Shown here: positions 1 through 8,683 of the stretch, piece after piece
Layout: every line of letters begins with the position of its first letter
Position numbering within the stretch: the stretch's first letter is position 1
Assembly: GCA_003152275.1 (NCBI GenBank)
Contig: PLZU01000009.1
Span: forward strand, 14,655-78,654
From: Actinomycetota bacterium
GTDB lineage: Bacteria > Actinomycetota > Thermoleophilia > Gaiellales > Gaiellaceae
Reading direction: 5' to 3'
DNA length: 64,000 nucleotides
Made by a program: the position numbers and the translations under genes
Notes under the pieces: generated by a model
Database searches by the model: none
What the model saw: the letters and a program-made list of their open reading frames with translations, nothing else
Told to the model about the DNA's origin: nothing

Positions 1-246
<246 letters not shown>

Positions 247-271
247 CCGTCGTCGAGATGACAATGGCCGC

Positions 272-1183
272 ATGCAGGTCTTTGTGACCGGCGGCGGCCG
301 CGGATTCATCGGCGGTCACGTCGTTCAGGCGCTCGAGCGCACAGGACACGAGGTTCGCCGGGAATGGGTCGACGTTCGCGATGGCGTGGCACTCCTGAGA
401 AGCATGCGAGGCTGCGACGCCGTCGTGCACGTGGCTGCGCTGTACAGCTATACCGCGTCCGCTTCGGAGATCGAGGCGGTCAATGTCGGCGGTACGAGAA
501 ACGTGATTGCTGCCTGTCGAGCGACCGGCGTGCGGCGGCTCGTGCACACGAGCACTGCGGGGACATGCGGTCCTGTGGCGGGACGAGCTGCGACAGAGGC
601 GGACTGTCCGCCGCTCTGGGAACTCGGCGTTCCGTACAAGCGGACGAAGCTCGCGGCGGAAAGACTCGTGCTCGCAGCGGCCGCTGACGGGCTCGAAGCG
701 CTGTGTGTCAACCCGACGACGCCGATCGGTGAAGGCGACGACGCGCCCACACCAACCGGGCAGATGGTGCGCGGCGTCGTTCGCGGGCGCTATCGAGCGA
801 CGCTGCGCTCGGGCGGGCTGAACCTGGTCGACGTACGCGACGTGGCACGCGGTCACGTCCTCGCGCTCGAACACGGCCGGGCCGGGGAGCGTTACATCCT
901 CGGCGGGTCGAACATCACGCTCGCGGAGGTGTTCACGCTGATGGCGAACGCGGCGCGCCGGCGACCGCCGCGCATTCGCCTCCCGTACGCAGCAGCGCAG
1001 GGGCTGGCGCTGCTTGGGCTCGTGAACGCGCAGGAGGTCGCACTCGCACGCCTGCCGGCGTGGTTCTCGTCCGCGAAGGCCCACCGGGAGCTCGGGTACG
1101 AGCATGCGCCGATCGAGGCCGCAGTCGAGCGTGCGGTCAAGGCTGCTCTTGCGGCGGATTCGCGCGTGCCCGCAAACGTATAA
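272..1183 (+). CDS. NAD-dependent epimerase/dehydratase (HpnA-like SDR)
   Basis: The 303-aa extended short-chain dehydrogenase has an N-terminal Rossmann motif GGGRGFIGGHV (residues 7-17) and the catalytic Tyr-x3-Lys in VPYKRTKLAAERL near residue 128. Sequence style (VNVGGTRNVIAACRATGVRRLVHTST spread over residues 70-95; NPTTPIGEGDDAPTPTG) resembles HpnA, the hopanoid-associated sugar epimerase. No hopanoid gene is nearby, so the HpnA role is unproven. It starts at ATG 272, 25 nt after the citrate synthase stop. A GACAAT hexamer lies 6 nt before the ATG and could be a leaderless -10 element. Confidence 0.85.
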   Translation: MQVFVTGGGRGFIGGHVVQALERTGHEVRREWVDVRDGVALLRSMRGCDAVVHVAALYSYTASASEIEAVNVGGTRNVIAACRATGVRRLVHTSTAGTCGPVAGRAATEADCPPLWELGVPYKRTKLAAERLVLAAAADGLEALCVNPTTPIGEGDDAPTPTGQMVRGVVRGRYRATLRSGGLNLVDVRDVARGHVLALEHGRAGERYILGGSNITLAEVFTLMANAARRRPPRIRLPYAAAQGLALLGLVNAQEVALARLPAWFSSAKAHRELGYEHAPIEAAVERAVKAALAADSRVPANV

Positions 1184-1215
1184 GCGATCGCGTTATCGAC
1201 GCTCGCCGAGTGCCA

Positions 1216-1491
1216 CCGGTGCGCGGCTGGCTCGCGCTCGACGAGGACGAGCTCGCGGAACGCTGCCGCAACCTGCTGATCCTGACCGAGCGCTTCCCGA
1301 CCTACGGCGGGCTTGCAGGCCGCGACCTCGAGGCGATCGCCCAGGGACTGAGGGAGGCGGTCGACCACGAGTACCTGCGCTACCGGATCCGCTCGACCGC
1401 CTATCTCGGCGACGCGCTCGTCGCCGAGGGCATCCCGATCGTTCAGCCGCCCGGAGGCCATGCCGCCTATCTGGACGCGCGGGCATGTTGA
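1216..1491 (+). pseudogene. Tryptophanase/tyrosine phenol-lyase fragment
   Basis: About 90 residues in one frame match the C-terminal third of PLP-dependent beta-eliminating lyases (TnaA family): RNLLILTERFPTYGGLAGRD, then YRIRSTAYLGDALV and PIVQPPGGHAAYLDARA. The PLP lysine region and the extreme C-terminus are absent. The frame ends in TGA at 1489-1491, just inside the transposase remnant. This is a dead piece of an indole- or phenol-producing lyase, apparently destroyed by insertion or deletion at the mobile element. Confidence 0.75.
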
Positions 1492-1913
1492 AGCAGGCAC
1501 GCAACCTGCGGATGAACCTCGACGAACGCGACCAGCGGCTGCGTTTCCTAATCCACGACCGGGACGCCAAGTTCGGCCATGCCTTCGATGCCATCTTCCA
1601 CGGGGAACGAGTGACGGTTATCCGCACACCGGTCCGGGCGCCCAACGCGAACGCGCACATCGAGCGCTGGGTCGGCAGTGTCCGGCGCGAGTGCCTCGAC
1701 CGGCTGCTTATCTTCACCCGCCGCCAACTCGAGCACGTCCTCCGTATCTATGTCCGCTACTACAACGAGCAAAGGCCGCACCGGGCGCTCGACCTTGAAG
1801 CGCCCGAACCCCGGAATTCAGTACCCGCAAGCGGAACCGGGTCGTTGACGCAGATCCGCCGCCGTGATCGCCTCGGCGGAGTCATCCACGAATACGAGGC
1901 CGTCGCAGCATGA
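1485..1913 (+). pseudogene. Transposase fragment, integrase-core C-terminal half
   Basis: The 142-residue frame carries the second half of a DDE integrase-core (rve) transposase: the Asp of FLIHDRDAKFG, the spacing block TPVRAPNANAHIERW with the catalytic Glu, and the terminal YNEQRPHRAL motif. The N-terminal helix-turn-helix and first catalytic Asp are missing, so it cannot transpose by itself. It directly abuts the tryptophanase fragment, and the open frame upstream of about 1490 is only chance extension through that fragment. The family is IS3/IS481-like; the exact IS cannot be named from this part. Confidence 0.75.
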
Positions 1914-2028
1914 CACCGAATTTATGCACCCCACGCGTTAGTGGCGGACTTTACGCTCGCGTTACACGAACCCGCTGACTGACCTGACATTCCCGGGAAG
2001 GATGTAACTAGAGAGGAGGTTTATAACG

Positions 2029-2571
2029 ATGAGAGAATTCATCATGCTGTTGTTTGTACTGGTCGCGCTGGCGGTACCGGTCGCAGCTCTTGCGAGCGGA
2101 ACTCCCACGGCGACCTCAACCGCGAATCAGATCTGCAAGCTGGCGCAGACTTCGATGGGTGCAACTCTGTTCGCCCAGACGTACGCCACGAACGCGTCGA
2201 AGGCGGACGCGTTCGGCAAGTGCGTGTCGAAGAATGCCGCGACCGCGAAGCAGGACGTAAGCAACGCGTCGAAGACGTGTACGTCGCAGCAAGCTGACCC
2301 CAATTTCGCCGCGACCCATGGCGGAAAGACCTTCGAGCAGTTCTACGGCAACAACACTTCGAAGGGCAAGGGCAGCGCAGCTAACGCCTTCGGCAAGTGT
2401 GTGTCGCAGGCGGTCTCGAAGTCGGTCGCCGCACAGGCGAAGACGCTGACCACCGCGGCCAAGTCGTGCAAGGCGGCTCTCAAGGCGAGTGCCACCGATT
2501 TCGCAGCGAAGTACGGAACGGGCCGCGACGCGTTCGGCAAGTGCGTCGCAGCGACCTCGAAGACCAAGTAG
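2029..2571 (+). CDS. Secreted three-repeat Cys protein of unknown function
   Basis: This 180-aa protein begins with a signal peptide (MREFIMLLFVLVALAVPVAA, cleavage near ALA-SG). The mature part has three imperfect repeats, each with one Cys at the front (QICKLAQ, KTCTSQQ, KSCKAAL) and a block F-x3-Y-x(n)-AFGKCV at the back, giving six cysteines that could form three disulfides. It is very rich in Ala, Lys, Thr and Ser. The start is set by a strong Shine-Dalgarno GAGGAGGT at 2013-2020, 8 nt before the ATG. The gene stands alone and ends in a strong terminator. I recognise no family with a known function. Confidence 0.85.
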   Translation: MREFIMLLFVLVALAVPVAALASGTPTATSTANQICKLAQTSMGATLFAQTYATNASKADAFGKCVSKNAATAKQDVSNASKTCTSQQADPNFAATHGGKTFEQFYGNNTSKGKGSAANAFGKCVSQAVSKSVAAQAKTLTTAAKSCKAALKASATDFAAKYGTGRDAFGKCVAATSKTK

Positions 2572-2591
2572 ATCGCGACGCAAACCAGGAT

Positions 2592-2632
2592 GCAGAGGGG
2601 GCGCCGAATACACCGGCGCCCCCTCTGCTTTT
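2592..2632 (+). terminator. Rho-independent terminator of the Cys-repeat gene
   Basis: A perfect 14-bp stem (2592-2605 pairs with 2615-2628) with a 9-nt loop is followed by TTTT. It sits 20 nt after the stop codon of the gene at 2029-2571. Confidence 0.9.
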
Positions 2633-3154
2633 CCTTCGAGCCCTGTATCTCGTGCTCGCACACGTCGAGCACGCTCGTAAGCCGCTCATCCTCGCTTACC
2701 AAGCTGTGTAGCGTCGGATCGCCGGCCAAGGGGCCGGCGCACGGAGACGGCGCAAACCACGGGTGTCGCAGTTTGCGGGAAGTACGACACGCTGCTCCAG
2801 GGCGGCAACCGCGGGCCGGTGACGCGTGCCGGTCGAGCAGGCGTTCGAACCTGCATACGAACAGCGTTCGGCTGAGCGGGTCGGTGCTGCGGGTTTTCCC
2901 CGTCTAGGTGTGCGGGTTTATGCGGATGTCGGACTAGAACGTCCAATTTAGGACTCCTGTTGGCTCCGACGGACGATCCCACTCCTCCAACCCAGGAGTC
3001 AGGGGCCACAGCGCCGACTACAGAAGATCCCGGAGGCCTTTAGCGGAAAGCCTTCGGGATCTTCTGGTACCGGCACGGCGTCGACGATCACTGACGTCAT
3101 GACGGCACTGACGGCTACCGTCAGATGGAAGCCGTGTCTCCCGTCCTGGCCTTA
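2633..3154. other. Gene-poor stretch with one long hairpin
   Basis: I see no convincing gene here. Open frames on both strands are short, compositionally odd and without recognisable domains. The only structure is the inverted repeat listed separately near the right side. Confidence 0.5.
3022..3065. repeat. 16-bp inverted repeat (hairpin) after hyuB
   Basis: Bases 3022-3037 pair with 3050-3065 with one G-T wobble and a 12-nt loop. It lies about 90 bp beyond the hyuB stop codon. No T-tract follows on either strand, so it may be a weak terminator for the leftward hyu operon or a relic of a mobile-element end. Confidence 0.5.
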
Positions 3155-4609
3155 TTATCCAAATCCGCCGCCGCCGGGCGTCTCGATTCGCACGACGTCG
3201 CCGGCGCGCAGCTGCTTCGTCACCTTGGCCGGCTGCTCCTCGCCGTTCACGAGCGTGCGCCCGGGCGCGCCGTCCTCGCCGCCGTTCTCGCCTCCTGGCC
3301 CATGCGCACGCCGCTCGGCGAGCACGGAGAGCCGGCAGTCCTCGAGCACGCGCAGCTCGCGCACCACACCGTCACCGCCGCGATGCCGGCCGGCGCCGCC
3401 CGACCCGGTGCGCAGGTGCCAGCGCTCGACGCGCATTGGATAGGACAACTCGAGCGCCTCGACCGGCGTGATCAGGGTGTTCGACATGGCGACGTGGACG
3501 CCCGACGGCCCGTCGGCATCGGCGCACGCGCCCTGGCCGCCGCCGATCGTCTCGTAGTAGGTGAAGTGGTCGTTGCCGAGCGCGACATTGTTCATCGTTC
3601 CCTGTCCCTGTGCGCGGTCGCCGATTGCGCGGAAGAGAACATCGACGATGCGGGACGACGTCTCCGTGTTCCCTGCGACGACCGCCGCCGGTGAAAGTGC
3701 ATGCACGAGGCAGCCTTCGGGCGCGGTGACCGTGACGGGCGCGAACGCGCCGCCCGAGGCAGGGAGGTCCGGCTCAGTGAGGCAGCGCACGACGAAATAG
3801 CAGGCCGAGCGCGTCACCGACATCGGACAGTTGAGGTTGTACGAGTCCTGCGCGTCTGTCCCGGCGAAGTCGATGTAGATCTCGTCGCCCGCGATCTGGA
3901 TGGTCGCGCGAATCGTCAGCTCACCTTCGACCGCTTCGACGACGTCTTCGGCCGACCAGGTGCCGTCGGGTAGCCGCGCGATCGCGGCGCGCACCATGCG
4001 CTCCGAGTACGCGTACAGCTCGTCCATCGCGGCTGCGATTCGCTCGCGTCCGCGGCGCGCGCAGAGCTCGTCGATGCGCCGTTCCGCGAGCCGATGCGCG
4101 GAGATCTGCGCGCGCAGGTCGCCGCGCCGCTCGTCGGGGTTGCGCGCGTTCGCGACGAACAGCTGCTCGACCTCCTCGGTCAGGAGCGTCGGCGGGATGA
4201 TCAGCCCTTCCTGATAGAGCTCGCGCGAGAACGCCGGCAGGCTCGCGGGCTCCATACCGCCGACGTCGGCGTGGTGCGCGCGCGAGACCGCATAGCCGAG
4301 CGACGTGCGCGAGACGAGGGTCACGTCCGGCAGGTGCGTTCCTCCGGTGTACGGGTCGTTGAGAATGCAGACCTGGCCCTTGGACAGTCCAAGGGCCATG
4401 GCCGCAGCCACGGCGTCCGGCATCGCGCCAAGGTGGACTGGGATGTGCTCCGCTTGCGCGATCATCCGCCCTGACTCGTCAAAGATCGCGGTCGAGCAGT
4501 CACGCCGCTCCTTGATGTTGGCCGAGAACGCCGAGCGGATGAGCACGGCGCCCATCTCTTCGGCGACTGCGCGCAGTGAACTGCCGATCACCTGCAGCTC
4601 GACGTTCAT
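3155..4609 (-). CDS. hyuB: Hydantoinase B / 5-oxoprolinase beta-type subunit
   Basis: This 484-aa protein belongs to the HyuB family (ATP-dependent opening of hydantoins, 5-oxoproline or related cyclic amides, with HyuA). Typical blocks are visible: EEMGAVLIRSAFSANIKERR near the N-terminus, ILNDPYTGGTHLPDVTLV at about 85-105, and a C-terminal GSGGAGRHRGGDGVVRE with the ending ETPGGGGFG. Length is slightly under the usual 510-580 aa. The start ATG overlaps the hyuA stop by 4 nt (ATGA), showing translational coupling with HyuA. The actual substrate cannot be told from sequence. Confidence 0.9.
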   Translation of the reverse strand: MNVELQVIGSSLRAVAEEMGAVLIRSAFSANIKERRDCSTAIFDESGRMIAQAEHIPVHLGAMPDAVAAAMALGLSKGQVCILNDPYTGGTHLPDVTLVSRTSLGYAVSRAHHADVGGMEPASLPAFSRELYQEGLIIPPTLLTEEVEQLFVANARNPDERRGDLRAQISAHRLAERRIDELCARRGRERIAAAMDELYAYSERMVRAAIARLPDGTWSAEDVVEAVEGELTIRATIQIAGDEIYIDFAGTDAQDSYNLNCPMSVTRSACYFVVRCLTEPDLPASGGAFAPVTVTAPEGCLVHALSPAAVVAGNTETSSRIVDVLFRAIGDRAQGQGTMNNVALGNDHFTYYETIGGGQGACADADGPSGVHVAMSNTLITPVEALELSYPMRVERWHLRTGSGGAGRHRGGDGVVRELRVLEDCRLSVLAERRAHGPGGENGGEDGAPGRTLVNGEEQPAKVTKQLRAGDVVRIETPGGGGFG

Positions 4610-6357
4610 CGCCGCAGCACCAGCGTGCCGTCGTCATTCGTCTCGCCGTGCCAGCCATCGGGCACCCAGCAGGTTGCGCCGGCGAGCTCAAGGAGTGCAG
4701 GCCCCTCGACCTTGTAACAGTCTGTTACTTGCAAGGAGATGTCGGGCCCCGGCGTTACGTCAGCGGTGCGCACGGCGACGAGCTCGATCTCGCGCTCCGG
4801 CTCTGCATGGCCGTACCGCTCCTCATGGGCGCGGTGGAACGCGGCGGCGAGGTCGCGCTGCAGCGGCACCGTCAGCTCGAAGGACTGGCCGTGATAGCGC
4901 AGATCTGCTTCACCGTCGGCGGACAGCTCACCGACCTCCGCGAGTGGGCGCACGTACGAGACGACGCGGTCGCGACGTTCGTCTCCCGCAACGAGGCCGA
5001 GCGCCGATAAGACGCCGGCCGCTTCGGGAACGAGCACCGCTTCGATGTCGAGCTCCTCCGCGAGCGCGCAGGCGTGCAGCGGGCCCGCGCCGCCGAACGC
5101 GACAAGCGCGAAATCTCGTGGATCGTGCCCGCGTTCGACCGAGACGACGCGCAGTGCGCGGAGCATCTCCGCGTTCACGACCTCGATCACCGCTTCGGGA
5201 TCGATGTCGCAGAGCGCCCGCTCGGCCGCAGCGCGATCGAGCACGAGCCCGCCGGGCAGCTCGGCCGGGAGTCGTCCGAGTAGCAGATTCGCATCGGTGA
5301 CGGTGGCGCCGCCGCCCGCGCCGTAACACGCGGGGCCGGGGTGCGCGCCGGCCGACTCGGGGCCGACGCGAATCGCACCGCCCGCATCACGGGTGACGAG
5401 CGAGCCGCCACCTGCACCGACGGTGTGCAGGTCGACCGTCGGCAGCCGGATCGGGAGACCGCCGACGGCGCGTCCTGCAACGCGGGACGCACGGCCGCCC
5501 GGCAGCAGGCAGACGTCGGTCGAGGTCCCGCCCATGTCGAACGCGATCGCATGCTCGAAGCCGGCGCGACGCGCGACGAGGCCCGCACCGACGACGCCGC
5601 CTGCGGGCCCCGACACGAGGATCGTCGCCGGATGCGCGGCTGCCTCGTCGACAGACGCGACACCTCCCGAAGACAACATCACGAGCGGCTCGGGCAGGCC
5701 CGCCTCTCGCGCGGCGTCCGCGAGCGCGCGCAGGTAGCGGGCCGCGACCGGAGCGAGATACGCGTCGGCAGCCGTAGTTGACGCGCGCTCGTACTCGCGG
5801 AACTCCGGTGCGACCTCGTGCGACGCGACGACGTGCACACCGGGATGGCGGCGCCGCAGCTCTGCGACGACCGCTCGCTCGTGCGACGCGTCCCGGAACG
5901 AAAAGAGCAGGCAGACGGCAACCGCATCTGCATCGCCGATGTCGGGCAGCGTCGACAGGTCGAGCGGCTCCAGCTCTCCGTCCGGCCCGAGGCGGCCACG
6001 CACGCCGTGACAGCGTTCGAGCGGAACGAGTGGCGGCGGGTGCTCGTCGCACAGGCGATACAGATGGGCGCGCGTCTGGCGACGCAGATGGAGGAGATGC
6101 TCGAAGCCGTCGTTCGCGACGAAGGCGGTGCGGGCGCCCCGCCGCTCGAGCAGTGCGTTCGTCGCAATCGTCGTCCCGTGCGCGAAACGGACAACGTTCT
6201 CTGCGCCGACCGCGCGCGCCGCGGCGAGAACGGACTCCTCCTGTCGCGGGGCCGTCGGCACCTTCGCTGTCCGCACGCGCCCGCCGTCGAGGAGCACTGC
6301 GTCCGTGAACGTCCCGCCAACGTCGACGCCCAGGATCGCCACGCGCGTACTCTGCAT
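4606..6357 (-). CDS. hyuA: Hydantoinase A / 5-oxoprolinase alpha-type subunit
   Basis: This 583-aa HyuA-family protein has the actin-like ATPase fold: phosphate-1 loop ILGVDVGGTFTDAVLLDG at residues 9-26, FAHGTTIATNALLERRG at about 57-73, and the second phosphate loop AIAFDMGGTSTDVCLLPGG at about 265-285. It is 70-100 aa shorter than most HyuA proteins; the loss is mainly toward the C-terminus. It is the first gene of the leftward hyuAB operon. Its ATG is only 4 nt from the GTG of the divergent HAD gene, so both must have little or no 5' leader. Confidence 0.88.
   Translation of the reverse strand: MQSTRVAILGVDVGGTFTDAVLLDGGRVRTAKVPTAPRQEESVLAAARAVGAENVVRFAHGTTIATNALLERRGARTAFVANDGFEHLLHLRRQTRAHLYRLCDEHPPPLVPLERCHGVRGRLGPDGELEPLDLSTLPDIGDADAVAVCLLFSFRDASHERAVVAELRRRHPGVHVVASHEVAPEFREYERASTTAADAYLAPVAARYLRALADAAREAGLPEPLVMLSSGGVASVDEAAAHPATILVSGPAGGVVGAGLVARRAGFEHAIAFDMGGTSTDVCLLPGGRASRVAGRAVGGLPIRLPTVDLHTVGAGGGSLVTRDAGGAIRVGPESAGAHPGPACYGAGGGATVTDANLLLGRLPAELPGGLVLDRAAAERALCDIDPEAVIEVVNAEMLRALRVVSVERGHDPRDFALVAFGGAGPLHACALAEELDIEAVLVPEAAGVLSALGLVAGDERRDRVVSYVRPLAEVGELSADGEADLRYHGQSFELTVPLQRDLAAAFHRAHEERYGHAEPEREIELVAVRTADVTPGPDISLQVTDCYKVEGPALLELAGATCWVPDGWHGETNDDGTLVLRR
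6348..6353 (+). promoter_or_regulatory. Leaderless -10 element of the HAD gene
   Basis: TACTCT lies 8 nt before the GTG at 6362, inside the first codons of the divergent hyuA gene. Confidence 0.45.
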
Positions 6358-6361
6358 CGCC

Positions 6362-7021
6362 GTGACGATCCGCGCACTCCTCTTCGACTTCGATGGGCTG
6401 ATCCTCGATACCGAGACAGCCTCGCGCGCGGGCTGGGAGTGGCTCTATCGCGAGCACGGGCACGAGCTGCCGGAGGAGAAATGGGCTCTGATCGTGGGCA
6501 CGACCGGCGTCTGGAGCCCCATGGATCACCTGGAGGAGCTCGTCGGCGAGCCCCTCGAGCGCGAGGCGCTGAACGAGCGCCGGTACGTGCGCGAGCTGTC
6601 GCTGATCGAGGCCGAGGAGCTGCGGCCCGGGATCTCCGACTATCTCGCGGCCGCCGACCGGCACGGCTTGAAGCGCGCGATCGTCTCGAGCTCGTCGCGG
6701 CGGTGGATTGACATGCACCTCGCGCGGCTCGAGCGCTCGGTCGGCTGGGATGCGATCCTCACGGCCGACGGCGACCATTCGCGTGCGAAGCCGAGCCCGA
6801 CCATGTATCTCGAAGCGCTCGATGTGCTGGACGTGCACGCCGACGAGGCCGTCGTATTCGAGGACTCACCGAACGGCGTGCGCGCCGCCAAAGCGGCCGG
6901 AATCTTCACCGTCGCCATCCCGAACGCGGTCACGCGCGACTATGGGCTCGAGGAGGCAGACGTCGTCGTGCAGTCGCTCGCGGAGCTGCCTCCGGACGAG
7001 CTGCTCGCGCGCTTCAGCTGA
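6362..7021 (+). CDS. HAD-superfamily phosphatase (PGM/GPP-like)
   Basis: This 219-aa protein has all HAD motifs: nucleophile and acid in LLFDFDGLILDTE (motif I, Asp at residues 8 and 10), VSSSS (motif II), KPSPTMYLEAL (motif III Lys) and VVFEDSPNGVRAAKAAG (motif IV). It has the helical cap of beta-phosphoglucomutase/2-deoxyglucose-6-phosphatase relatives and probably removes phosphate from a small sugar phosphate. The GTG at 6362 is chosen because a TACTCT -10-like hexamer lies 8 nt upstream and the family starts at this point. Its last bases overlap the truncated azlD remnant on the other strand. Confidence 0.88.
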   Translation: MTIRALLFDFDGLILDTETASRAGWEWLYREHGHELPEEKWALIVGTTGVWSPMDHLEELVGEPLEREALNERRYVRELSLIEAEELRPGISDYLAAADRHGLKRAIVSSSSRRWIDMHLARLERSVGWDAILTADGDHSRAKPSPTMYLEALDVLDVHADEAVVFEDSPNGVRAAKAAGIFTVAIPNAVTRDYGLEEADVVVQSLAELPPDELLARFS

Positions 7022-7145
7022 CGAGGCGCACGAGCGCCGTCGCGCGCGCGGGGAGACGCCGGCCCGATACCGCGACGGGGCCGACGGCCTTCAGCACGAC
7101 GGTGCCGGCGCCGACAGCGAGCACCGTCGCCCACGCGACGCTCAT
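7014..7145 (-). pseudogene. azlD: AzlD remnant (43 codons)
   Basis: Minus-strand ATG at 7145 opens a 43-residue frame, MSVAWATVLAVGAGTVVLKA and onward, that matches the first transmembrane part of AzlD, the small subunit of branched-chain amino-acid exporters (normally about 100 aa). It overlaps the azlC end by 4 nt as in intact azlCD operons. It then runs into TGA inside the 3' end of the convergent HAD gene, so a deletion has removed the remaining membrane helices. Confidence 0.7.
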
Positions 7146-7734
7146 GCACGCCTCCAGCCGAACGCGACGGCGGCGGTCGCAGCGATGATCGGGATACCGG
7201 GCGGCGTGAACGGGATCAGCGCGGCCGCGATCGCCGCGCCTCCCACCGCAGCCGCAACGCGGCGCCGGTCGGTGAACTGGGCCGCGACCAGCGCTACGAA
7301 GAGCGCTGCGAACGCGCCATCGATACCGAACGCGGACGGATCGCCGATCGCCTGGCCCGCGAGCGCGCCGATCGCCGTGCCACCGACCCAGCCGACCCAG
7401 AGTAAGGCACCGACTCCGGCAAAACGCGCCGGTCGAAGCGAGCGGTGCCGCCGCCTGCCAGCGCCCAGGACTCGTCGACTACGAGCTGCGATTCCGCGAA
7501 GCGTTTCAGCACGTGGCCGCGGAACGACTGCGCGACCGTGATCCCGATCGGCGTGTAGCGCGCGTTCAGCAAAAGCGCGGCGGCGACCGCAGCAGCCACG
7601 CCGCCTCCCGCCCCGAGAACGGACACCGCTGCGAGCGCATCAAAATGCGCGGTGCGCGCTAGCACGCCGAACGACGCGCCAAGCGCTGCAGCCGCAGGGA
7701 AGAGCGGCGCCGCAACGCGCGCGCCTCTACGCAT
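7142..7734 (-). pseudogene. azlC: AzlC branched-chain amino-acid permease, frameshifted
   Basis: The start (ATG 7734) reads as an AzlC N-terminus: LGASFGVLAR, then VSVLGAGGGVAAAVAAALLL and FAESQLVVDESWALA. The usual segment between GVLAR and VSVLG is shortened by roughly 15-20 residues. At the A/T run 7421-7424 the correct frame shifts; the new frame continues FAGVGALLWVGWVGGTAIGA through IPFTPPGIPIIAATAA to TGA at 7142-7144. So the gene carries an internal deletion and one frameshift. Together with truncated azlD this exporter is inactive unless the frameshift is a sequence error. Confidence 0.75.
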
Positions 7735-8251
7735 GACGCGTCCGGAACGTGCGAGCCTTCTCCCGGTTGCCGCACACCTGCATCGAGCACCACTGACGCG
7801 ACTGGTTGCGCGCGTTGTCGATGAACGCGAAGCGGCACGTGTCGGAGCGGCACGCTTTCAGCCGCAACCAGGAACCGTCGGCCATCGCCTCGCCGACCGC
7901 CACGAGCACGAGTGCGAGCCCGCCTGCGACGCCCCCTCGCGTGGGCCGGAACCGAATGGCGCCGCTCTCGAAACGAACTGCGAGTCCGGCACGCCGCGCC
8001 GCCTCGTCGAGCGTCGCCGATGCATGATCCCGATCGACCTCGATGCCGTTGTTCGCGCGCAGCAGTTCTCGCAGAGCCTCGCGGATAGCGCGAGCGCCCT
8101 CGGCGTCCCTCTCACTTGCGCGGATAGGGCCGTTCACGAGACGATGCTCGGCGAGCCAGCGGACGAGCCCGCGACCGTGCTCGAGGTCGTCGCGGCGATC
8201 CTCGAGATCGGCCGTGTTGACGAACTCGCTGATCAGTTCCAGATTCGCCAT
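7727..8251 (-). CDS. CGNR zinc-finger / ABATE-domain regulator
   Basis: This 174-aa protein starts MANLELISEFVNTADL and ends with a CGNR zinc finger: CRSDTCRFAFIDNARNQSRQ at about 130-150, then WCSMQVCGNREKARTFR. These proteins (ABATE plus CGNR, formerly DUF1470) are predicted stress-induced transcription regulators. The ATG at 8251 is chosen because the family begins here; the upstream extension is unlike the family. Its stop overlaps the azlC start by 8 nt, so it headed the azlCD operon and may have controlled it. It diverges from the cupin gene across a 45-bp gap. Confidence 0.82.
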   Translation of the reverse strand: MANLELISEFVNTADLEDRRDDLEHGRGLVRWLAEHRLVNGPIRASERDAEGARAIREALRELLRANNGIEVDRDHASATLDEAARRAGLAVRFESGAIRFRPTRGGVAGGLALVLVAVGEAMADGSWLRLKACRSDTCRFAFIDNARNQSRQWCSMQVCGNREKARTFRTRHA

Positions 8252-8296
8252 AACCTGTGTTAGTTTATCAGTGGTTACTACCCTGGGAGGCCCGCC

Positions 8297-8683
8297 GTGA
8301 GTGCTTACAAGGCAGCGCATCTGGACGAGATCGCCGCAGAGCAGTGGCCTTACTGGGCGCCGATTCGCCACGAGCTCGACATCCGCTCGTTCGGCATCAA
8401 TGCCTGGCGCGGCGCGGATGGCGACGAGGTGATTAAGCGCCATTCCGAGGAGGAGAGCGGCCAGGAGGAGCTCTACATGGTGCTGAGCGGGCATGCGACG
8501 TTCACGGTCGGCGAGGATGAGATCGACGCGCCCGCCGGGACGCTCATCTACATCACCGAGCCGGGGACGGAGCGCGTCTGCTTCGCGAAAGAGGACGGCA
8601 CCGTCGTGCTGTCGCTCGGCGCGGTGCGCGGAAAGGTGTACGAGCCGTCGGGGTGGGACACGGGCTACCTGGAGGGAGCGTGA
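8297..8683 (+). CDS. Cupin-domain protein
   Basis: This 128-aa single cupin has metal-site blocks: HSEEESGQEELYMVLSGHATF (motif 1 around residues 50-70, with Glu and Gly) and PAGTLIYITEPGTERVCFA (motif 2). A histidine-poor motif 1 suggests weak or altered metal binding. GTG 8297 is preceded by GGGAGG at 8285-8290. The next gene starts inside its stop codon (GTGA), so both are co-translated. Substrate unknown. Confidence 0.8.
   Translation: MSAYKAAHLDEIAAEQWPYWAPIRHELDIRSFGINAWRGADGDEVIKRHSEEESGQEELYMVLSGHATFTVGEDEIDAPAGTLIYITEPGTERVCFAKEDGTVVLSLGAVRGKVYEPSGWDTGYLEGA

Noticed and set aside
1485-1913. Integrase of the tRNA-Sec array
   Set aside because: It is a DDE transposase fragment, 7 kb away, lacks half its catalytic domain and does not belong to site-specific recombinases that use tRNA genes.
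2940-3010. Possible tmRNA or other structured RNA end
   Set aside because: No CCA-type acceptor pairing or tag frame could be found.
5387-6838. 483-codon minus-strand frame across hyuA and the HAD gene
   Set aside because: It overlaps two well-supported genes in other frames and reads as Arg/Ala-rich nonsense.
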